Part shown: one piece after another, positions 18,495-27,911 of the stretch
Layout of the letters: each line of letters begins with the position of its first letter
Numbering within the stretch: position 1 is the stretch's first letter
Source: Geodermatophilus marinus
Lineage (GTDB): Bacteria; Actinomycetota; Actinomycetes; Mycobacteriales; Geodermatophilaceae
DNA length: 64,000 bases
Direction: 5' to 3'
Assembly: GCF_003428645.1 (NCBI RefSeq)
Contig: NZ_QVQH01000010.1
Coordinates: 62,001 to 126,000 of the forward strand
Program-made: the position numbers and the translations under genes
The notes under the pieces: model-generated
Told to the model about the DNA's origin: nothing
What the model saw: the letters and a program-made list of their open reading frames with translations, nothing else
Database searches by the model: none

Positions 18495-18531
18495 CCAGGG
18501 CCGCCCCGGCTCGGCGCCGGGGCGGCCCTGG
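18495..18531. terminator. Perfect hairpin after trxA
   Basis: 16-bp arms CCAGGGCCGCCCCGGC / GCCGGGGCGGCCCTGG with a 5-nt loop, 10 nt after the stop codon. No U tract. Confidence 0.7.
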
Positions 18532-18576
18532 CGCGTCCCGGGCCGCCCCGGTGCGCCGACACCCCCTCGGGGGGAC

Positions 18577-18582
18577 CACAAT
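18577..18582 (+). promoter_or_regulatory. -10 box of leaderless promoter for cwlM
   Basis: CACAAT, 8 nt before the ATG at 18591. Confidence 0.4.
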
Positions 18583-18590
18583 CGACCGGG

Positions 18591-19751
18591 ATGGGAACCG
18601 ACAGCCGCATGCACCCGCTGCGCCCGGGGGACCGCGGCCCCGCCGTCGCCGACGTCCGGGCCGCCCTGCGGGCCCTGGAGCTCCTCCCGGCGGCCAACGG
18701 CGCCGGGCCCGGTGACCCCGGGGACCTCGAGCAGGCCGAGTACGACCGGGCCACCGAGCTCGCCGTCCGCCACTTCCAGCAGGTCCGCGGGCTCACCGTG
18801 GACGGCCTGGTGGGGGAGGAGACCTACCGGGCGCTGTCGGAGGCCCGGTGGTCCCTCGGCGACCGCCTGCTGCACCACGACCCCGAGCGCCCCACCCGCG
18901 GGGACGACGTCACGTCGCTGCAGGAGCGCCTGCACGAGCTCGGCTACGACGCCGGCCCCGTCGACGGGGTGTTCGGCGCCGACACCGAGCGCGGCCTGCG
19001 CGCCTTCCAGCGCGACTACGGGCTGACCTCCGACGGCACGTGCGGGCCGGCCACGTTCCGGGCGCTGCGCCAGCTGGGCCGCAAGGTCACCGGCGGCCGG
19101 CCGCAGCTGCTGCGGCAGAGCGCGGTGTTCGTCGAGAGCGGCCCGCACCTGATCGGACGCCGCATCGTCGTCGACCCCGGCCACGGCGGGCCGGACCCCG
19201 GCCACACCGTCGGCGAGACCACCGAGGCCGACCTGGTGCTCGATCTCGCCTCCCGCATCGAGGGGCGGCTGGCGGCCGCGGGCGCCACGGTGTACCTCAC
19301 CCGCGGCCGCTCGCAGAACCCGACCGGCGAGGAGCGCACCGCCTTCGCCAACGACGCGCGGGCCGACCTCTTCCTCTCCCTGCACGTCGACGGGCACGCC
19401 TCCCAGCACGCCCGCGGGGTGGCGAGCTTCTACTACGGCACCGGGTCGGGGGCGTCCTCCACGGTGGGCGAGCAGTTCGCGAACCTGCTCCGCCGGGAGG
19501 TCGTGGCCCGCACCGGGCTGGTCGACCTGGGCTCGCACCCCAAGACGTGGCAGATGCTGCGGGCCTCGCGGATGCCCGCCGTGCGGCTGGACTGCGGGTA
19601 CCTCAGCCATCCCGTCGACCGGCTGCTGCTGCTCGACGCCCGGCTGCGCAGCACGGTGGCCAGCGCCGTCCTGGCGGCCGTGCAGCGGCTGTTCCTGCCC
19701 GCCGAGGCCGACCCGCCGACGGGCACCTTCGTCCTCCCCGCGCGGGTCTAG
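18591..19751 (+). CDS. cwlM: N-acetylmuramoyl-L-alanine amidase family protein CwlM
   Basis: 386 residues: two peptidoglycan-binding repeats (about 5-85, with FQQVRGLTVDGLVG, and 95-165, with FQRDYGLTSDGTCG) and an Amidase_3 domain (VDPGHGGPDPG, then a Glu helix and SLHVDGH) that keeps the zinc ligands His-Glu-His. No signal peptide, so it should be cytoplasmic like mycobacterial CwlM, which when phosphorylated stimulates MurA rather than cutting the wall. Same position downstream of trxA as in mycobacteria. Whether this copy is enzyme or regulator cannot be told from sequence. Confidence 0.93.
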   Translation: MGTDSRMHPLRPGDRGPAVADVRAALRALELLPAANGAGPGDPGDLEQAEYDRATELAVRHFQQVRGLTVDGLVGEETYRALSEARWSLGDRLLHHDPERPTRGDDVTSLQERLHELGYDAGPVDGVFGADTERGLRAFQRDYGLTSDGTCGPATFRALRQLGRKVTGGRPQLLRQSAVFVESGPHLIGRRIVVDPGHGGPDPGHTVGETTEADLVLDLASRIEGRLAAAGATVYLTRGRSQNPTGEERTAFANDARADLFLSLHVDGHASQHARGVASFYYGTGSGASSTVGEQFANLLRREVVARTGLVDLGSHPKTWQMLRASRMPAVRLDCGYLSHPVDRLLLLDARLRSTVASAVLAAVQRLFLPAEADPPTGTFVLPARV

Positions 19752-19857
19752 CGGCCCCGCCCGGCCGGTGCGACGGGTGGGCGGGGCGCGAGTGACGGGT
19801 GGGGGCGGACCGGTCCGTCCGCCCGTGTCCCCCGCCCGGCCCGGCGGAGGGCCTCCC

Positions 19858-19863
19858 TACACT
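19858..19863 (+). promoter_or_regulatory. -10 box of leaderless promoter for aminotransferase
   Basis: TACACT, 6 nt before the GTG at 19870. Confidence 0.5.
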
Positions 19864-19869
19864 CGACGG

Positions 19870-21270
19870 GTGGCCTCTCTCCCGCCCGGCACCTCCCCGG
19901 GCCCCGGTGCGCACCCCCACCCGGCGCCGCGCCACCCGCGGCTCGACCCGCTGGCCGACCGGTACGCCGCACGCACCCACGGGATGAAGACCTCGGAGAT
20001 CCGGGCGCTGTTCTCGGTGGTGAGCCGCCCCGAGGTCGTCTCGCTCGCCGGCGGCATGCCCGCGGTCACCGCCCTCCCGCTGGACGCCGTGGGCTCGATG
20101 ATCGGGGAACTGGTCACGGGCATGGGCGCGCAGACGCTGCAGTACGGCTCGGGTCAGGGTGACCCGCGGCTGCGCGAGCGCATCTGCGACGTCATGGCGC
20201 TGGAGGGCATCACGGACGCCTCGCCGAGCGAGGTCGTCGTCACCGTCGGCTCGCAGCAGGGGCTGGACCTGGTGACCCGGGTGTTCTGCGACCCCGGTGA
20301 CGTCATCCTCGCCGAGGGCCCCTCCTACGTCGGCGCGCTGGGCGTCTTCGAGGCCGCCCAGGCCCGGGTCCGGCACGTGACCATGGACGACGACGGCCTG
20401 GTGCCCGAGGCGCTGGAGCAGGCGCTGCTCGAGTGCCGCGCCGCCGGGGACCGCGTCAAGTTCCTCTACACGGTGCCCAACTTCCACAACCCGGCCGGCG
20501 TCACCCTCTCCGAACCGCGGCGCCAGGCGGTCATGGAGATCGCCGACCGGTACGACCTGCTCGTCATCGAGGACAACCCCTACGGCCTGCTCGGCTTCGA
20601 CCGGGAGCCGATGCGGGCGCTGCGGGCGCGCGACGACCAGCGGGTCATCTACCTGGGCTCGTTCTCCAAGACCTTCTCGCCGGGCCTGCGGGTCGGCTGG
20701 GTGCTCGCCCCCCTCGCGGTGCGCGAGAAGCTGGTCCTGGCCACCGAGGCCCAGGTGCTCTGCCCGCCGTCGCTGACCCAGTACGCCGTGGCGCGCTACC
20801 TGGACACCCAGCCGTGGCGCGAGCAGATCAAGCTGTTCACCGAGCTCTACCGCGAGCGGCGCGACGCCACGCTGGAGTCGCTCGAGGCGCTCATGCCGGC
20901 GGGCACCACCTGGACCCACCCGGACGGCGGGTTCTACGTCTGGCTGAAGCTGCCGCACGGCCTGGACGCCAAGCTCATGCAGCCGCGGGCGGTCAACGCG
21001 CACGTCGCCTACGTCCCGGGCATCGGGTTCTACGCCGACGGCTCGGGCCGCGAGCACATGCGGCTGTCCTACTGCTACCCCGAGCCCGACCAGATCCGCG
21101 AGGGGGTGCGCCGGCTGGCCCGGGTCGTCGAGGCCGAGCTGGAGCTGCACGCCACCTTCGACGCCGTCGACACCGGCACCTTCCGGGCCGTCCGCGGGGG
21201 GACCCAGGTGCCGGGCGTGGACCCGTTCGTGGGACCCGCCAACAGCGACCGCTACGGGGACCGGGGATGA
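19870..21270 (+). CDS. PLP-dependent class I/II aminotransferase
   Basis: 466 residues, fold-type I. YTVPNFHNPAGVTLS carries the substrate-contact Asn, IEDNPYGLL the PLP-binding Asp/Tyr, and SFSKTFSPGLRVGW the Schiff-base lysine; GGFYVWLKLP lies in the C-terminal domain. This is the LysN/2-aminoadipate-type group often fused to GntR regulators, but no DNA-binding domain is present here. Amino-acid specificity unknown. GTG start by the TACACT box 6 nt upstream. The stop overlaps the ddl start (ATGA), so the pair is co-translated; supply of D-Ala-D-Ala precursors is a possible link (inference). Confidence 0.92.
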   Translation: MASLPPGTSPGPGAHPHPAPRHPRLDPLADRYAARTHGMKTSEIRALFSVVSRPEVVSLAGGMPAVTALPLDAVGSMIGELVTGMGAQTLQYGSGQGDPRLRERICDVMALEGITDASPSEVVVTVGSQQGLDLVTRVFCDPGDVILAEGPSYVGALGVFEAAQARVRHVTMDDDGLVPEALEQALLECRAAGDRVKFLYTVPNFHNPAGVTLSEPRRQAVMEIADRYDLLVIEDNPYGLLGFDREPMRALRARDDQRVIYLGSFSKTFSPGLRVGWVLAPLAVREKLVLATEAQVLCPPSLTQYAVARYLDTQPWREQIKLFTELYRERRDATLESLEALMPAGTTWTHPDGGFYVWLKLPHGLDAKLMQPRAVNAHVAYVPGIGFYADGSGREHMRLSYCYPEPDQIREGVRRLARVVEAELELHATFDAVDTGTFRAVRGGTQVPGVDPFVGPANSDRYGDRG

Positions 21271-22274
21271 GCGAGCCCACCACCACACCTGCCGCGGCAC
21301 CCGCCGCCGCGCCGCCGGACCGCGGGGACCCGCTGCGGGCGGTCGTCCTCGCCGGGGGCCTCACCTTCGAGCGGGAGGTCAGCCTCTCCTCGGGCACCCA
21401 GGTCTGGGAGGAGCTCAACCGGGTCGGCCTGGACGCCGAGCTGCGCGACGCCGACGCCGACCTGCTGCCCGGGCTGGCCGCCGCCCGCGCCGACGCGGTG
21501 TTCATCGCGCTGCACGGGGCGACGGGGGAGGACGGGTCGCTGCGGGCGGTGCTGGACCTCGCCGGCGTCCCCTACGTGGGCTCCCCGGCCGCGGCCTGCC
21601 GGCTGGCGTGGGACAAGCCCGCCGCGAAGGGCGTCGTCCGCTCCGCCGGCCTGACCACCCCCGACTGGGTGGCCCTGCCGCACAGCACGTTCCGCGAGCT
21701 CGGCGCCGGCGCGGTCCTCGACCTCATCGTGGCCCGGCTCGGGCTGCCGCTCATGGTCAAGCCCGCCTCCGGCGGGTCCGCGCTCGGCGCGCAGAAGGTC
21801 GCCCGTGTCGAGGACCTCCCCGCCGCGATGGTCAGCTGCTTCGCCTACGGCGACACCGTGCTCGTGGAGCGCTTCGTGGACGGCGTGGAGCTCGCCCTCG
21901 GCGTGGTGGACCTGGGGGAGGGGCCGCAGGCCCTGCCGGCCGTGGAGATCACGCCCGAGTCCGGCGTCTTCGACTACACCGCGCGGTACACCCCGGGCCT
22001 GACCGAGTACCACGCACCGGCGCGGGTGCCCGACGACGTCGCGGCCCGGGCCGCGGCGCTCGCCGTCGAGGTGCACCGGGTGCTCGGGCTGGCCGACCTG
22101 TCCCGCACCGACGCCATCGTCAGCCCGGACGGCGAGGTCCACTTCCTCGAGGTCAACGTCTCCCCGGGGCTGACGGAGACCTCGATGTACCCGATGGCCC
22201 TCGAGGCGGCCGGCCACTCGCTGGGCGACGTCCTCGCCCGGCTGCTCACCCGGCGGGCCGCCACGGCCCGCTGA
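21267..22274 (+). CDS. ddl: D-alanine--D-alanine ligase family protein
   Basis: 335 residues, ATP-grasp. Makes the D-Ala-D-Ala dipeptide of peptidoglycan if the assignment is exact. Family marks: LAGGLTFEREVSLSSG at the N-terminus, ALHGATGEDGSLRAVLDL, PYVGS, LMVKPASGGSALGAQK for ATP binding, and the C-terminal metal site FLEVNVSPGLTETSMYP. Typical proteins read GGxSxEREVSL, so the GLTFEREVSL variant is a mild deviation. Translationally coupled to the aminotransferase; ends at a strong bidirectional hairpin facing parB. A second, canonical ddl may exist elsewhere in the genome. Confidence 0.88.
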   Translation: MSEPTTTPAAAPAAAPPDRGDPLRAVVLAGGLTFEREVSLSSGTQVWEELNRVGLDAELRDADADLLPGLAAARADAVFIALHGATGEDGSLRAVLDLAGVPYVGSPAAACRLAWDKPAAKGVVRSAGLTTPDWVALPHSTFRELGAGAVLDLIVARLGLPLMVKPASGGSALGAQKVARVEDLPAAMVSCFAYGDTVLVERFVDGVELALGVVDLGEGPQALPAVEITPESGVFDYTARYTPGLTEYHAPARVPDDVAARAAALAVEVHRVLGLADLSRTDAIVSPDGEVHFLEVNVSPGLTETSMYPMALEAAGHSLGDVLARLLTRRAATAR

Positions 22275-22311
22275 GCGCCGACCCCGGCCGTGCCGGGGCC
22301 GCACGGGCGAG

Positions 22312-22345
22312 GAGGCCCGTTTCCGCTGTGACGGAAACGGGCCTC
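22312..22345. terminator. Bidirectional terminator between ddl and parB
   Basis: 14-bp perfect arms GAGGCCCGTTTCCG / CGGAAACGGGCCTC with loop CTGTGA, between convergent genes; unusual here for its AT-containing stem centre. Confidence 0.8.
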
Positions 22346-22365
22346 GTGTCGCGGGGACGGGCCGC

Positions 22366-23403
22366 TCAGCCCTCCGGGTGCCGCCCGGTGATGTCGGGGG
22401 CCATCTGGCCGATGATCCGCTGGAGGTCGTCGACGGAGCCGAACTCGACGACGATGCGCCCCTTGGCCCGGCCGATCTGGATCCGCACCTTGGTCTCGAA
22501 GGCGTCGGAGAGGCGGCCGGCGAGGTCCTCGACACCCGGGGCGTTGAACCGCCGCGGCCGGCGCTTGGCGGCCGGCTGCTCGGCGACGGCCAGCGCGACG
22601 GCCTCCTCGGTGGCCCGCACCGACATGCCCTCGGCGACGATCCGGGTGGCGAGCGCGTCCTGCGCCTCGGCGTCCGGCAGCCCGAGCAGCGCCCGGGCGT
22701 GCCCGGCCGAGATGACCCCGGCGGCCACCCGGGTCTGCACCTTCACCGGCAGCTTGAGCAGGCGGATGGTGTTGGTGACCTGCGAGCGGCTGCGCCCGAT
22801 CCGCTGGGCGAGCTCCTCGTGGGTGGCGCCGAACTCCTCGAGCAGCTGCTGGTAGGCCGCCGCCTCCTCGAGCGGGTTGAGCTGGACGCGGTGGATGTTC
22901 TCCAGCAGCGCGTCCCGCAGCAGCGCGTCGTCGGTGGTGTCCCGGATGATGGCCGGCACGCTGTCCAGCTCGGCCGCCCGGGCGGCGCGCAGCCGCCGCT
23001 CGCCCATGATGAGCTCGTAGCCGCCGTCGGTCCGCTCGCGGACGACGATGGGCTGCAGCAGGCCGAACTCGCGGACCGAGTGGGTGAGCTCCTCGAGCGC
23101 CTCGTCGTCGAAGACCTGGCGCGGCTGCCGCGGGTTGGGGACGACGTCGGCGACGGCCACCTCGCGCAGCTGGGCACCGGGGACGCCGACGGCCGCCTCC
23201 TCGGCCTGCCGGGCCACCGTCGCCGCGGCCTGCGCGGCCGGGGGGAGCAGGTGGACGGGGGCCGCGGTCGGCTCGGCGGCCGCCGCCGTGCTGCCCGGGC
23301 CGGCCGGCTCCGGCGGGGTGCCGGGAGCCGGCTGCTCGGCCGGCGGGGCGCTGGTCGGGATCAGGGCCGCCAGTCCCCGGCCGAGACCGCCGCGCTTGGT
23401 CAT
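22366..23403 (-). CDS. parB: Chromosome partitioning protein ParB
   Basis: 345 residues. CTP-dependent clamp that loads at parS and organises the origin. After the [14 protein letters not shown] leader and a Pro/Ala linker come the ParB N-domain ([35 protein letters not shown]), the HTH domain ([20 protein letters not shown]) and a C-terminal dimerisation part ([12 protein letters not shown]). Its ATG overlaps the parA stop by 4 nt (ATGA), and two parS sites lie just upstream of parA, so the Par system sits beside its own centromere and about 4 kb from dnaA. Confidence 0.97.
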   Translation of the reverse strand: MTKRGGLGRGLAALIPTSAPPAEQPAPGTPPEPAGPGSTAAAAEPTAAPVHLLPPAAQAAATVARQAEEAAVGVPGAQLREVAVADVVPNPRQPRQVFDDEALEELTHSVREFGLLQPIVVRERTDGGYELIMGERRLRAARAAELDSVPAIIRDTTDDALLRDALLENIHRVQLNPLEEAAAYQQLLEEFGATHEELAQRIGRSRSQVTNTIRLLKLPVKVQTRVAAGVISAGHARALLGLPDAEAQDALATRIVAEGMSVRATEEAVALAVAEQPAAKRRPRRFNAPGVEDLAGRLSDAFETKVRIQIGRAKGRIVVEFGSVDDLQRIIGQMAPDITGRHPEG

Positions 23404-24488
23404 GCTCGCTCCTCTGTGGTGCGGGACGGGGGAACCGGGACGGTGGCCGCGTCAGCGTCACCGAGGGCCAGGGACGCGGCCGGGGGTGCGGTCACCGCGG
23501 CCGGGCCCGACGGTGCCGGCAGCGGGGGGAGCGAGACGCCGCGCTCGGCGAGCTCGCGGGCCGCCTCGACGTAGCTGGTGGCACCCCGCGACCCCGGGTC
23601 GTAGGTGAGCACCGACTGCCCGTAGCCGGGCGCCTCCGAGACGCGGACGTTGCGGGGGATGACGGCGTCGAGCACCAGCGCGCCGAAGTGGTTGCGGACC
23701 TCCTCGGCGACCTGGTCGGCCAGCTTGGTCCGCCCGTCGTACATGGTCAGCAGGATGGTGCGGACGGCGATGCCCGGGTTGAGGTGCTGCCGGACCAGGT
23801 CGATGTTGTTGAGCAGCTGGCCCAGCCCCTCGAGCGCGTAGTACTCGCACTGGATGGGGATGAGCACCTCGTCCCCGGCCACCAGCGCGTTGAGGGTGAG
23901 CAGGCCGAGGGACGGCGGGCAGTCCACCAGCACGTAGTGCGGCCGGTCCTGCTCGGGGAGGGCGTGCAGGTAGGCCTCGATGGCCCGTCGCAGCCGGTAC
24001 TCGCGGGCGACCACGGAGACCAGCTCGATCTCCGCGCCGGCCAGGTCGATGGTGGCCGGGACGCAGCGCAGCAGCGGGCTCGCCGAGGTCGGGTGGACCA
24101 CCTCCGACAGCGAGCTGTCACCGACGAGGGCGTCGTAGATGGACGGCGTCCCGACGCTGTGCTCCACGCCCAGCGCGGTGCTGGCGTTGCCCTGGGGGTC
24201 GAGGTCGATGACCAGGGTCCGCAGGCCGTACAGCGAGAGCGCGACACCGAGGTTCACCGTGGACGTCGTCTTCCCGACGCCGCCCTTCTGGTTGGCGACG
24301 GAGATGACCCGGACCCGGCTCGGCGCGGGGAACGGCTCCTGGTCGGCGGCGTGCAGGACGCGGGTGGCCCGGAGCGCCTCCATGGCGATGGGGCTGTCGA
24401 AGTCGCCCGGTGTCGGACCGGCCACCCGCTCCCCGGCGGCGCTGTCGGCCGCGAGGCTGCTGCGCAGCCGCTGGCCCGGGTCGGTCAT
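23400..24488 (-). CDS. parA: Chromosome partitioning ATPase ParA (Soj)
   Basis: 362 residues. Walker-type ATPase that moves ParB-bound origins. Deviant Walker [16 protein letters not shown], switch motif [13 protein letters not shown], Walker [18 protein letters not shown]. The N-terminal ~65 residues precede the ATPase fold. The ATG at 24488 was chosen from a longer open frame because it is followed by sequence shared with actinobacterial ParA proteins and the region upstream holds the parS sites. A 3' tail of ~40 Ala/Pro residues follows the fold. Forms a two-gene operon with parB. Confidence 0.95.
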   Translation of the reverse strand: MTDPGQRLRSSLAADSAAGERVAGPTPGDFDSPIAMEALRATRVLHAADQEPFPAPSRVRVISVANQKGGVGKTTSTVNLGVALSLYGLRTLVIDLDPQGNASTALGVEHSVGTPSIYDALVGDSSLSEVVHPTSASPLLRCVPATIDLAGAEIELVSVVAREYRLRRAIEAYLHALPEQDRPHYVLVDCPPSLGLLTLNALVAGDEVLIPIQCEYYALEGLGQLLNNIDLVRQHLNPGIAVRTILLTMYDGRTKLADQVAEEVRNHFGALVLDAVIPRNVRVSEAPGYGQSVLTYDPGSRGATSYVEAARELAERGVSLPPLPAPSGPAAVTAPPAASLALGDADAATVPVPPSRTTEERA

Positions 24489-24509
24489 CCGGATCCCTCC
24501 CTGCCGATC

Positions 24510-24525
24510 CGTTTCACGTGGAACG
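24510..24525. promoter_or_regulatory. parS site 1
   Basis: CGTTTCACGTGGAACG, containing the actinobacterial parS core GTTTCACGTGGAAC, 22 bp upstream of the parA start. Confidence 0.9.
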
Positions 24526-24542
24526 GAGTCGAGCGACGCTGC

Positions 24543-24558
24543 TGTTCCACGTGGAACC
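24543..24558. promoter_or_regulatory. parS site 2
   Basis: TGTTCCACGTGGAACC; the inner GTTCCACGTGGAAC is a perfect palindrome one base off the usual core. Lies between parA and rsmG, 33 bp (start to start) from site 1. Confidence 0.88.
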
Positions 24559-24562
24559 GCGC

Positions 24563-25219
24563 TCACCGGCGTCCACGGGTCATGACCACCACGGTAGTGG
24601 CAGCCTCCCCGAGCTCCGCGCCGACAGCCCGCGCGGACACCCCACGCATGCCCGCCGCCTCCAGCTCGGGGAGCATCCCCGGCAGCTCCTCGACGGCGCG
24701 GGACCCGACCAGCGCGACCAGCAGGGTGCCCGGGGCCATGAGCCCGCGGCACCACCCGACCAGGCGTGGGAGCGCGGCGACCGCCCGGGCGGTCACGACG
24801 TCGACCGGGCCCACCGCGGCGCGCGTCGCCCGCTCCTCGGCGCGGCCGCGGACCACCCGCCAGGGGGTGCCGAGTTCCTCGACGACCTCCTCGAGGAACT
24901 CCACCCGCCGGGCCATCGGCTCCACCAGGGTGAGGGCGAGATCGGGCCGGGCCAGGCCCAGCGGGACGCCCGGCAGGCCGGCCCCGCTGCCGACGTCGAC
25001 CACGCGCGCCCCCTGCGGCACCGCCTCGGCCACCGCGGCGCTGTTGAGGACGTGCCGCTCCCACAGCCGCGGCACCTCCCGCGGGCCGATCAGCCCGCGG
25101 GTGACGCCGTCCGTGGCCAGCCGCGCCACGTACCGCTCCACGCCGGTCAGGGCGGCCCCGAAGACCGCCCGGGCCTGCTCGGGGGCCGGCGGCACCTCGG
25201 GGGCGACGGGCGGGGTCAC
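24563..25219 (-). CDS. rsmG: 16S rRNA (guanine-527-N7)-methyltransferase RsmG
   Basis: 218 residues. SAM-dependent methyltransferase of the 16S rRNA 530 loop; loss is linked to low-level streptomycin resistance. RLWERHVLNSAAV, the SAM motif VVDVGSGAGLPGVPLG, LVEPMARRVEFLEEV and the VTARAVAALPRLV segment are present. GTG start overlaps the jag stop (GTGA), so it is coupled to the jag-yidC operon. Its stop lies 5 bp from parS site 2. Confidence 0.96.
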   Translation of the reverse strand: MTPPVAPEVPPAPEQARAVFGAALTGVERYVARLATDGVTRGLIGPREVPRLWERHVLNSAAVAEAVPQGARVVDVGSGAGLPGVPLGLARPDLALTLVEPMARRVEFLEEVVEELGTPWRVVRGRAEERATRAAVGPVDVVTARAVAALPRLVGWCRGLMAPGTLLVALVGSRAVEELPGMLPELEAAGMRGVSARAVGAELGEAATTVVVMTRGRR

Positions 25220-25857
25220 TTCTCCCGCAGGACCACGACGCGGCGGTTCGGCTCCTCGCCCTCGGACTCGCTGCGCACGCCCGCGACCCGTGCGATGACG
25301 TCGTGGACGACCTTGCGCTCGAACGGGTTCATCGGCGCGAGGCGCTCGGGCTGGCCGCTGGTGGCGACCCGCCGGGCGGTCTCGCCGGCCAGGGCGGTCA
25401 GGTCGGACCGGCGCCGGGCCCGGAAGCCGCCGACGTCGAGCATCAGCCGGCTGCGGACCCCGGTGGACTGGGCGACCGCGAGCCGGGTCAGCTCCTGCAG
25501 CGCCTCCAGGACGGCGCCGTCCGAGCCGACCAGGTCCCCCAGGTCGCCACCGACGATGGCCACGCTCGCCCGGTCGCCCTCGACGTCGAGGTCGATGTCG
25601 CCGTCCACGTCGAGGATGTCGAGCAGCCGCTCCAGGTAGTCACCGGCGACGTCGCCCTCGCGGACCAGCAGGTCGTCGGCCTCGTCCGCCCCACCCGCCT
25701 CGTCCGCGTCGTCGACGAGCGCGGCCGCGCCGTCCTCGTCGGGGTCGGGCAGGTCCGGCTGCGCGACCGGGCCGTCCTGCGGCACGGGGCTGAGCACGGC
25801 GCCCGAGGTGGCCTCGGCGGTGGCGGCGGTGTCGGTGGGGTGCTGCGGAGCACTCAC
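25216..25857 (-). CDS. jag: Jag/KhpB-type R3H and KH domain RNA-binding protein
   Basis: 213 residues. An acidic, Asp/Glu-rich N-terminal half, then a KH-like domain (VSVAIVGGDLGDLVGSDG-type segment, GxxxG with a loop), and a C-terminal R3H domain (MNPFERKVVHDVIARV, then RRVVVL). Binds RNA, partner of KhpA in other Gram-positives; position after yidC is conserved. GTG start chosen for GGGAGGA about 6 nt upstream. Stop overlaps the rsmG start. Confidence 0.92.
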   Translation of the reverse strand: MSAPQHPTDTAATAEATSGAVLSPVPQDGPVAQPDLPDPDEDGAAALVDDADEAGGADEADDLLVREGDVAGDYLERLLDILDVDGDIDLDVEGDRASVAIVGGDLGDLVGSDGAVLEALQELTRLAVAQSTGVRSRLMLDVGGFRARRRSDLTALAGETARRVATSGQPERLAPMNPFERKVVHDVIARVAGVRSESEGEEPNRRVVVLREK

Positions 25858-25945
25858 GGGGGTCCTCCCAGATCGGTGAGGGGCGGCCGGGTTCTCCCGG
25901 TGGTCGGTGGGGCCGGCGCGCGCGCCGGTGCCGGTGGGGTGCTGG

Positions 25946-27070
25946 TCAGCGGCGCTTGCGCTTGCCCCGGTTGGCGGGGCCCTGACCGCCCCGGCCGGCG
26001 CCGCTGCGCGGCCGGTTCCCGCCGGTGCGGGGCGCGGGCGGCTGGCCGTTGGAGGCCGCCGTGGACCCGCCGGAGCCGGAGCCCGCGGGCGGCGTCGTGC
26101 CCTCCCCCTCGGCGGTGGCTGCGCCGGACCCGGCGTCGTCCTTGCCGAGGTCGACCGGCGGGGTCGCCGGGCGGCCGGGCTTGGGGCGGACCGGCTTGGC
26201 ACCGGGCTTCGGCGCGAGCGTGCGGGGGTCGACGGCCGGCTTGTCGGCGGCCGCCTTCGCCTTGGCCGCGGGGGACCCGGGCGGGGGCATCTTGCGCAGG
26301 ATGAAGAACTGCTGGCCCAGCGTCCACAGGTTGTTGGTGAACCAGTAGAGCAGGACGCCGATCGGGAAGAAGAAGCCCGTGACGAAGAGGCTGATGGGCA
26401 TGCCGTAGAGCAGCAGCTTCTGCACCATCGCCGCCTGGCCCTCGACGGGGCCGGCCCGCTTCATGGTCTGCTTCTGGGTCACGTACGTCGTCGTGCACAT
26501 GATCACGATGAGCACGAAGCCGACGACGCGGATGTTGAGCCAGCTCACGCCGTCGAGGGCGAGCAGCGCCTCGGCCTTCGGGCCGGTCATGAAGAACGAG
26601 GACGAGATCGGCGCACCGAACAGCGGCGCCCGCGCCGCCTCGTCGGTGAGCTCGTCGCTCCAGCCGTACAGCCCGGGAGCACCGGGCGCGAGCCGGCGCA
26701 GGACGTGGAACAGCGACAGGAAGATCGGGATCTGCGGCAGGATCGGCAGGCAGCCGGCCAGCGGGTTGACGCCGCGCTCCTTCTGCAGCGCCATCATCGC
26801 CTGGCTGAAACCCTGCTTGTCGCTGCCGTACTGCTTGCGCAGCTTCTGGATCTCCGGCTGGATCTCCTGCATCGCCCGCTGCGACTTGATCTGCTTGACG
26901 AACAGCGGGAACAGCAGGACCCGGATCGTCACCACCAGGAACACGATCGACAGCGCCCAGGCCAGGCCGGAGAGGCCGGTGCCCGCGGCGGGGTCCCCGA
27001 AGACGGTGTTCCACAGCGAGTGCCACCGGGCCATCACCCAGGAGATGGCGGTGTACAGCCAGTCAAGCAA
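25946..27070 (-). CDS. yidC: Membrane protein insertase YidC
   Basis: 374 residues. Inserts membrane proteins alone or with SecYEG. First helix near the N-terminus, [20 protein letters not shown] with the conserved hydrophilic-groove arginine, an EIQKLRKQY coiled segment, the [14 protein letters not shown] helix, and two or three later helices ([34 protein letters not shown]). The C-terminal ~100 residues are a basic Pro/Lys tail ending KRKRR, likely ribosome-binding. The start is an uncommon TTG (27070), supported by AGGAGG 6 nt upstream. It overlaps the end of yidD by 8 nt. Confidence 0.95.
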   Translation of the reverse strand: MLDWLYTAISWVMARWHSLWNTVFGDPAAGTGLSGLAWALSIVFLVVTIRVLLFPLFVKQIKSQRAMQEIQPEIQKLRKQYGSDKQGFSQAMMALQKERGVNPLAGCLPILPQIPIFLSLFHVLRRLAPGAPGLYGWSDELTDEAARAPLFGAPISSSFFMTGPKAEALLALDGVSWLNIRVVGFVLIVIMCTTTYVTQKQTMKRAGPVEGQAAMVQKLLLYGMPISLFVTGFFFPIGVLLYWFTNNLWTLGQQFFILRKMPPPGSPAAKAKAAADKPAVDPRTLAPKPGAKPVRPKPGRPATPPVDLGKDDAGSGAATAEGEGTTPPAGSGSGGSTAASNGQPPAPRTGGNRPRSGAGRGGQGPANRGKRKRR

Positions 27071-27377
27071 GGCCAGCCTCCTGCTGGGCGGGCCGGCGGG
27101 GCGCCGGCTCGTGGTCTCGGTCGGTGCGCGCCGGCGGGACGGGGTCGAACCCGCCGGGGTGCCAGGGCGCGCACTTCAGCAGCCGGCGCAGCGCCAGCCA
27201 TGTGCCGCGGGCCGCGCCGTGGACCTCGAGGGCCTCGACGGCGTAGGCGCTGCAGGTGGGGGCGAAGCGGCAGCGCGGGGGGAGCGCCGGGCTCACCGCC
27301 CGCTGGTAGAAGCGGACGGCGGCCAGCAGGGACCGCCGCACCGGGGTGCGGCCGGACGACCCTCGGGGCGAGCTCAC
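27063..27377 (-). CDS. yidD: Membrane protein insertion efficiency factor YidD
   Basis: 104 residues. Small membrane-associated protein: [16 protein letters not shown], then the family's cysteine segment [16 protein letters not shown] and [14 protein letters not shown]. Helps YidC insertion in other bacteria. Overlaps rnpA (start) and yidC (end), as in most genomes with the rpmH-rnpA-yidD-yidC order. Confidence 0.95.
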   Translation of the reverse strand: MSSPRGSSGRTPVRRSLLAAVRFYQRAVSPALPPRCRFAPTCSAYAVEALEVHGAARGTWLALRRLLKCAPWHPGGFDPVPPARTDRDHEPAPRRPAQQEAGLA

Positions 27378-27772
27378 CGGGGGGCCGGTCCAGGTGTGCC
27401 CGCGCGCGGCGCGAGGAGCCGGTCGAGGCCGGAGGCGAGGTCGCGGCGCAGCCGGGCGGAGTCCGCGCCGGCGGCCTCGGGGCGGGCGCGCACCACCAGG
27501 TCGGCCGTCCCGGGGAGCCGGTGCAGCTCCTCGCGCACGGCCGCGCGCAGGCGCCGGGTGACGCGGTGGCGGACCACCGAGTTGCCGACGGCCTTGCCCA
27601 CCACGAAACCGGCCCGTGGGCCACCGGCTGCGCCGGCGGGGCCGGGCAGCGGCGTCACGGGCCGTTCGGGGAGGTAGTGGAGGACCATGGTCGGCCGTCC
27701 GGCGCGCCTACCGGACCGGACGACCGCGGTGAACTCCGGACGCCGGCGCAGGCGGGCCTGCGCGGGCAGCAC
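27374..27772 (-). CDS. rnpA: Ribonuclease P protein component
   Basis: 132 residues. Protein cofactor of the RNase P ribozyme for tRNA 5' maturation. [16 protein letters not shown] opening, [23 protein letters not shown] motif, and LVVRARPEA strand. GTG start, one base after the rpmH stop, so translation is coupled to rpmH. Slightly longer than usual, due to a Gly/Pro loop and tail. Confidence 0.95.
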   Translation of the reverse strand: MLPAQARLRRRPEFTAVVRSGRRAGRPTMVLHYLPERPVTPLPGPAGAAGGPRAGFVVGKAVGNSVVRHRVTRRLRAAVREELHRLPGTADLVVRARPEAAGADSARLRRDLASGLDRLLAPRAGTPGPAPR

Positions 27773-27773
27773 C

Positions 27774-27911
27774 TCAGGCGGAGAGCTTCTCGCGGCCCTT
27801 GCGCCGACGGCCGGCGATGATCGCCCGGCCCGCGCGGGTGCGCATCCGCAGCCGGAAACCGTGGGTCTTGGACCGGCGGCGGTTGTTCGGCTGGAACGTG
27901 CGCTTGCTCAC
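27774..27911 (-). CDS. rpmH: 50S ribosomal protein L34
   Basis: 45 residues, nearly all basic: [20 protein letters not shown], then [22 protein letters not shown] start chosen because L34 always opens with M-(S/K)-K-R-T-F-Q-P; the open frame continues upstream but has no L34 sequence. First gene of the rpmH-rnpA-yidD-yidC-jag-rsmG operon, transcribed away from dnaA. Confidence 0.97.
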   Translation of the reverse strand: MSKRTFQPNNRRRSKTHGFRLRMRTRAGRAIIAGRRRKGREKLSA

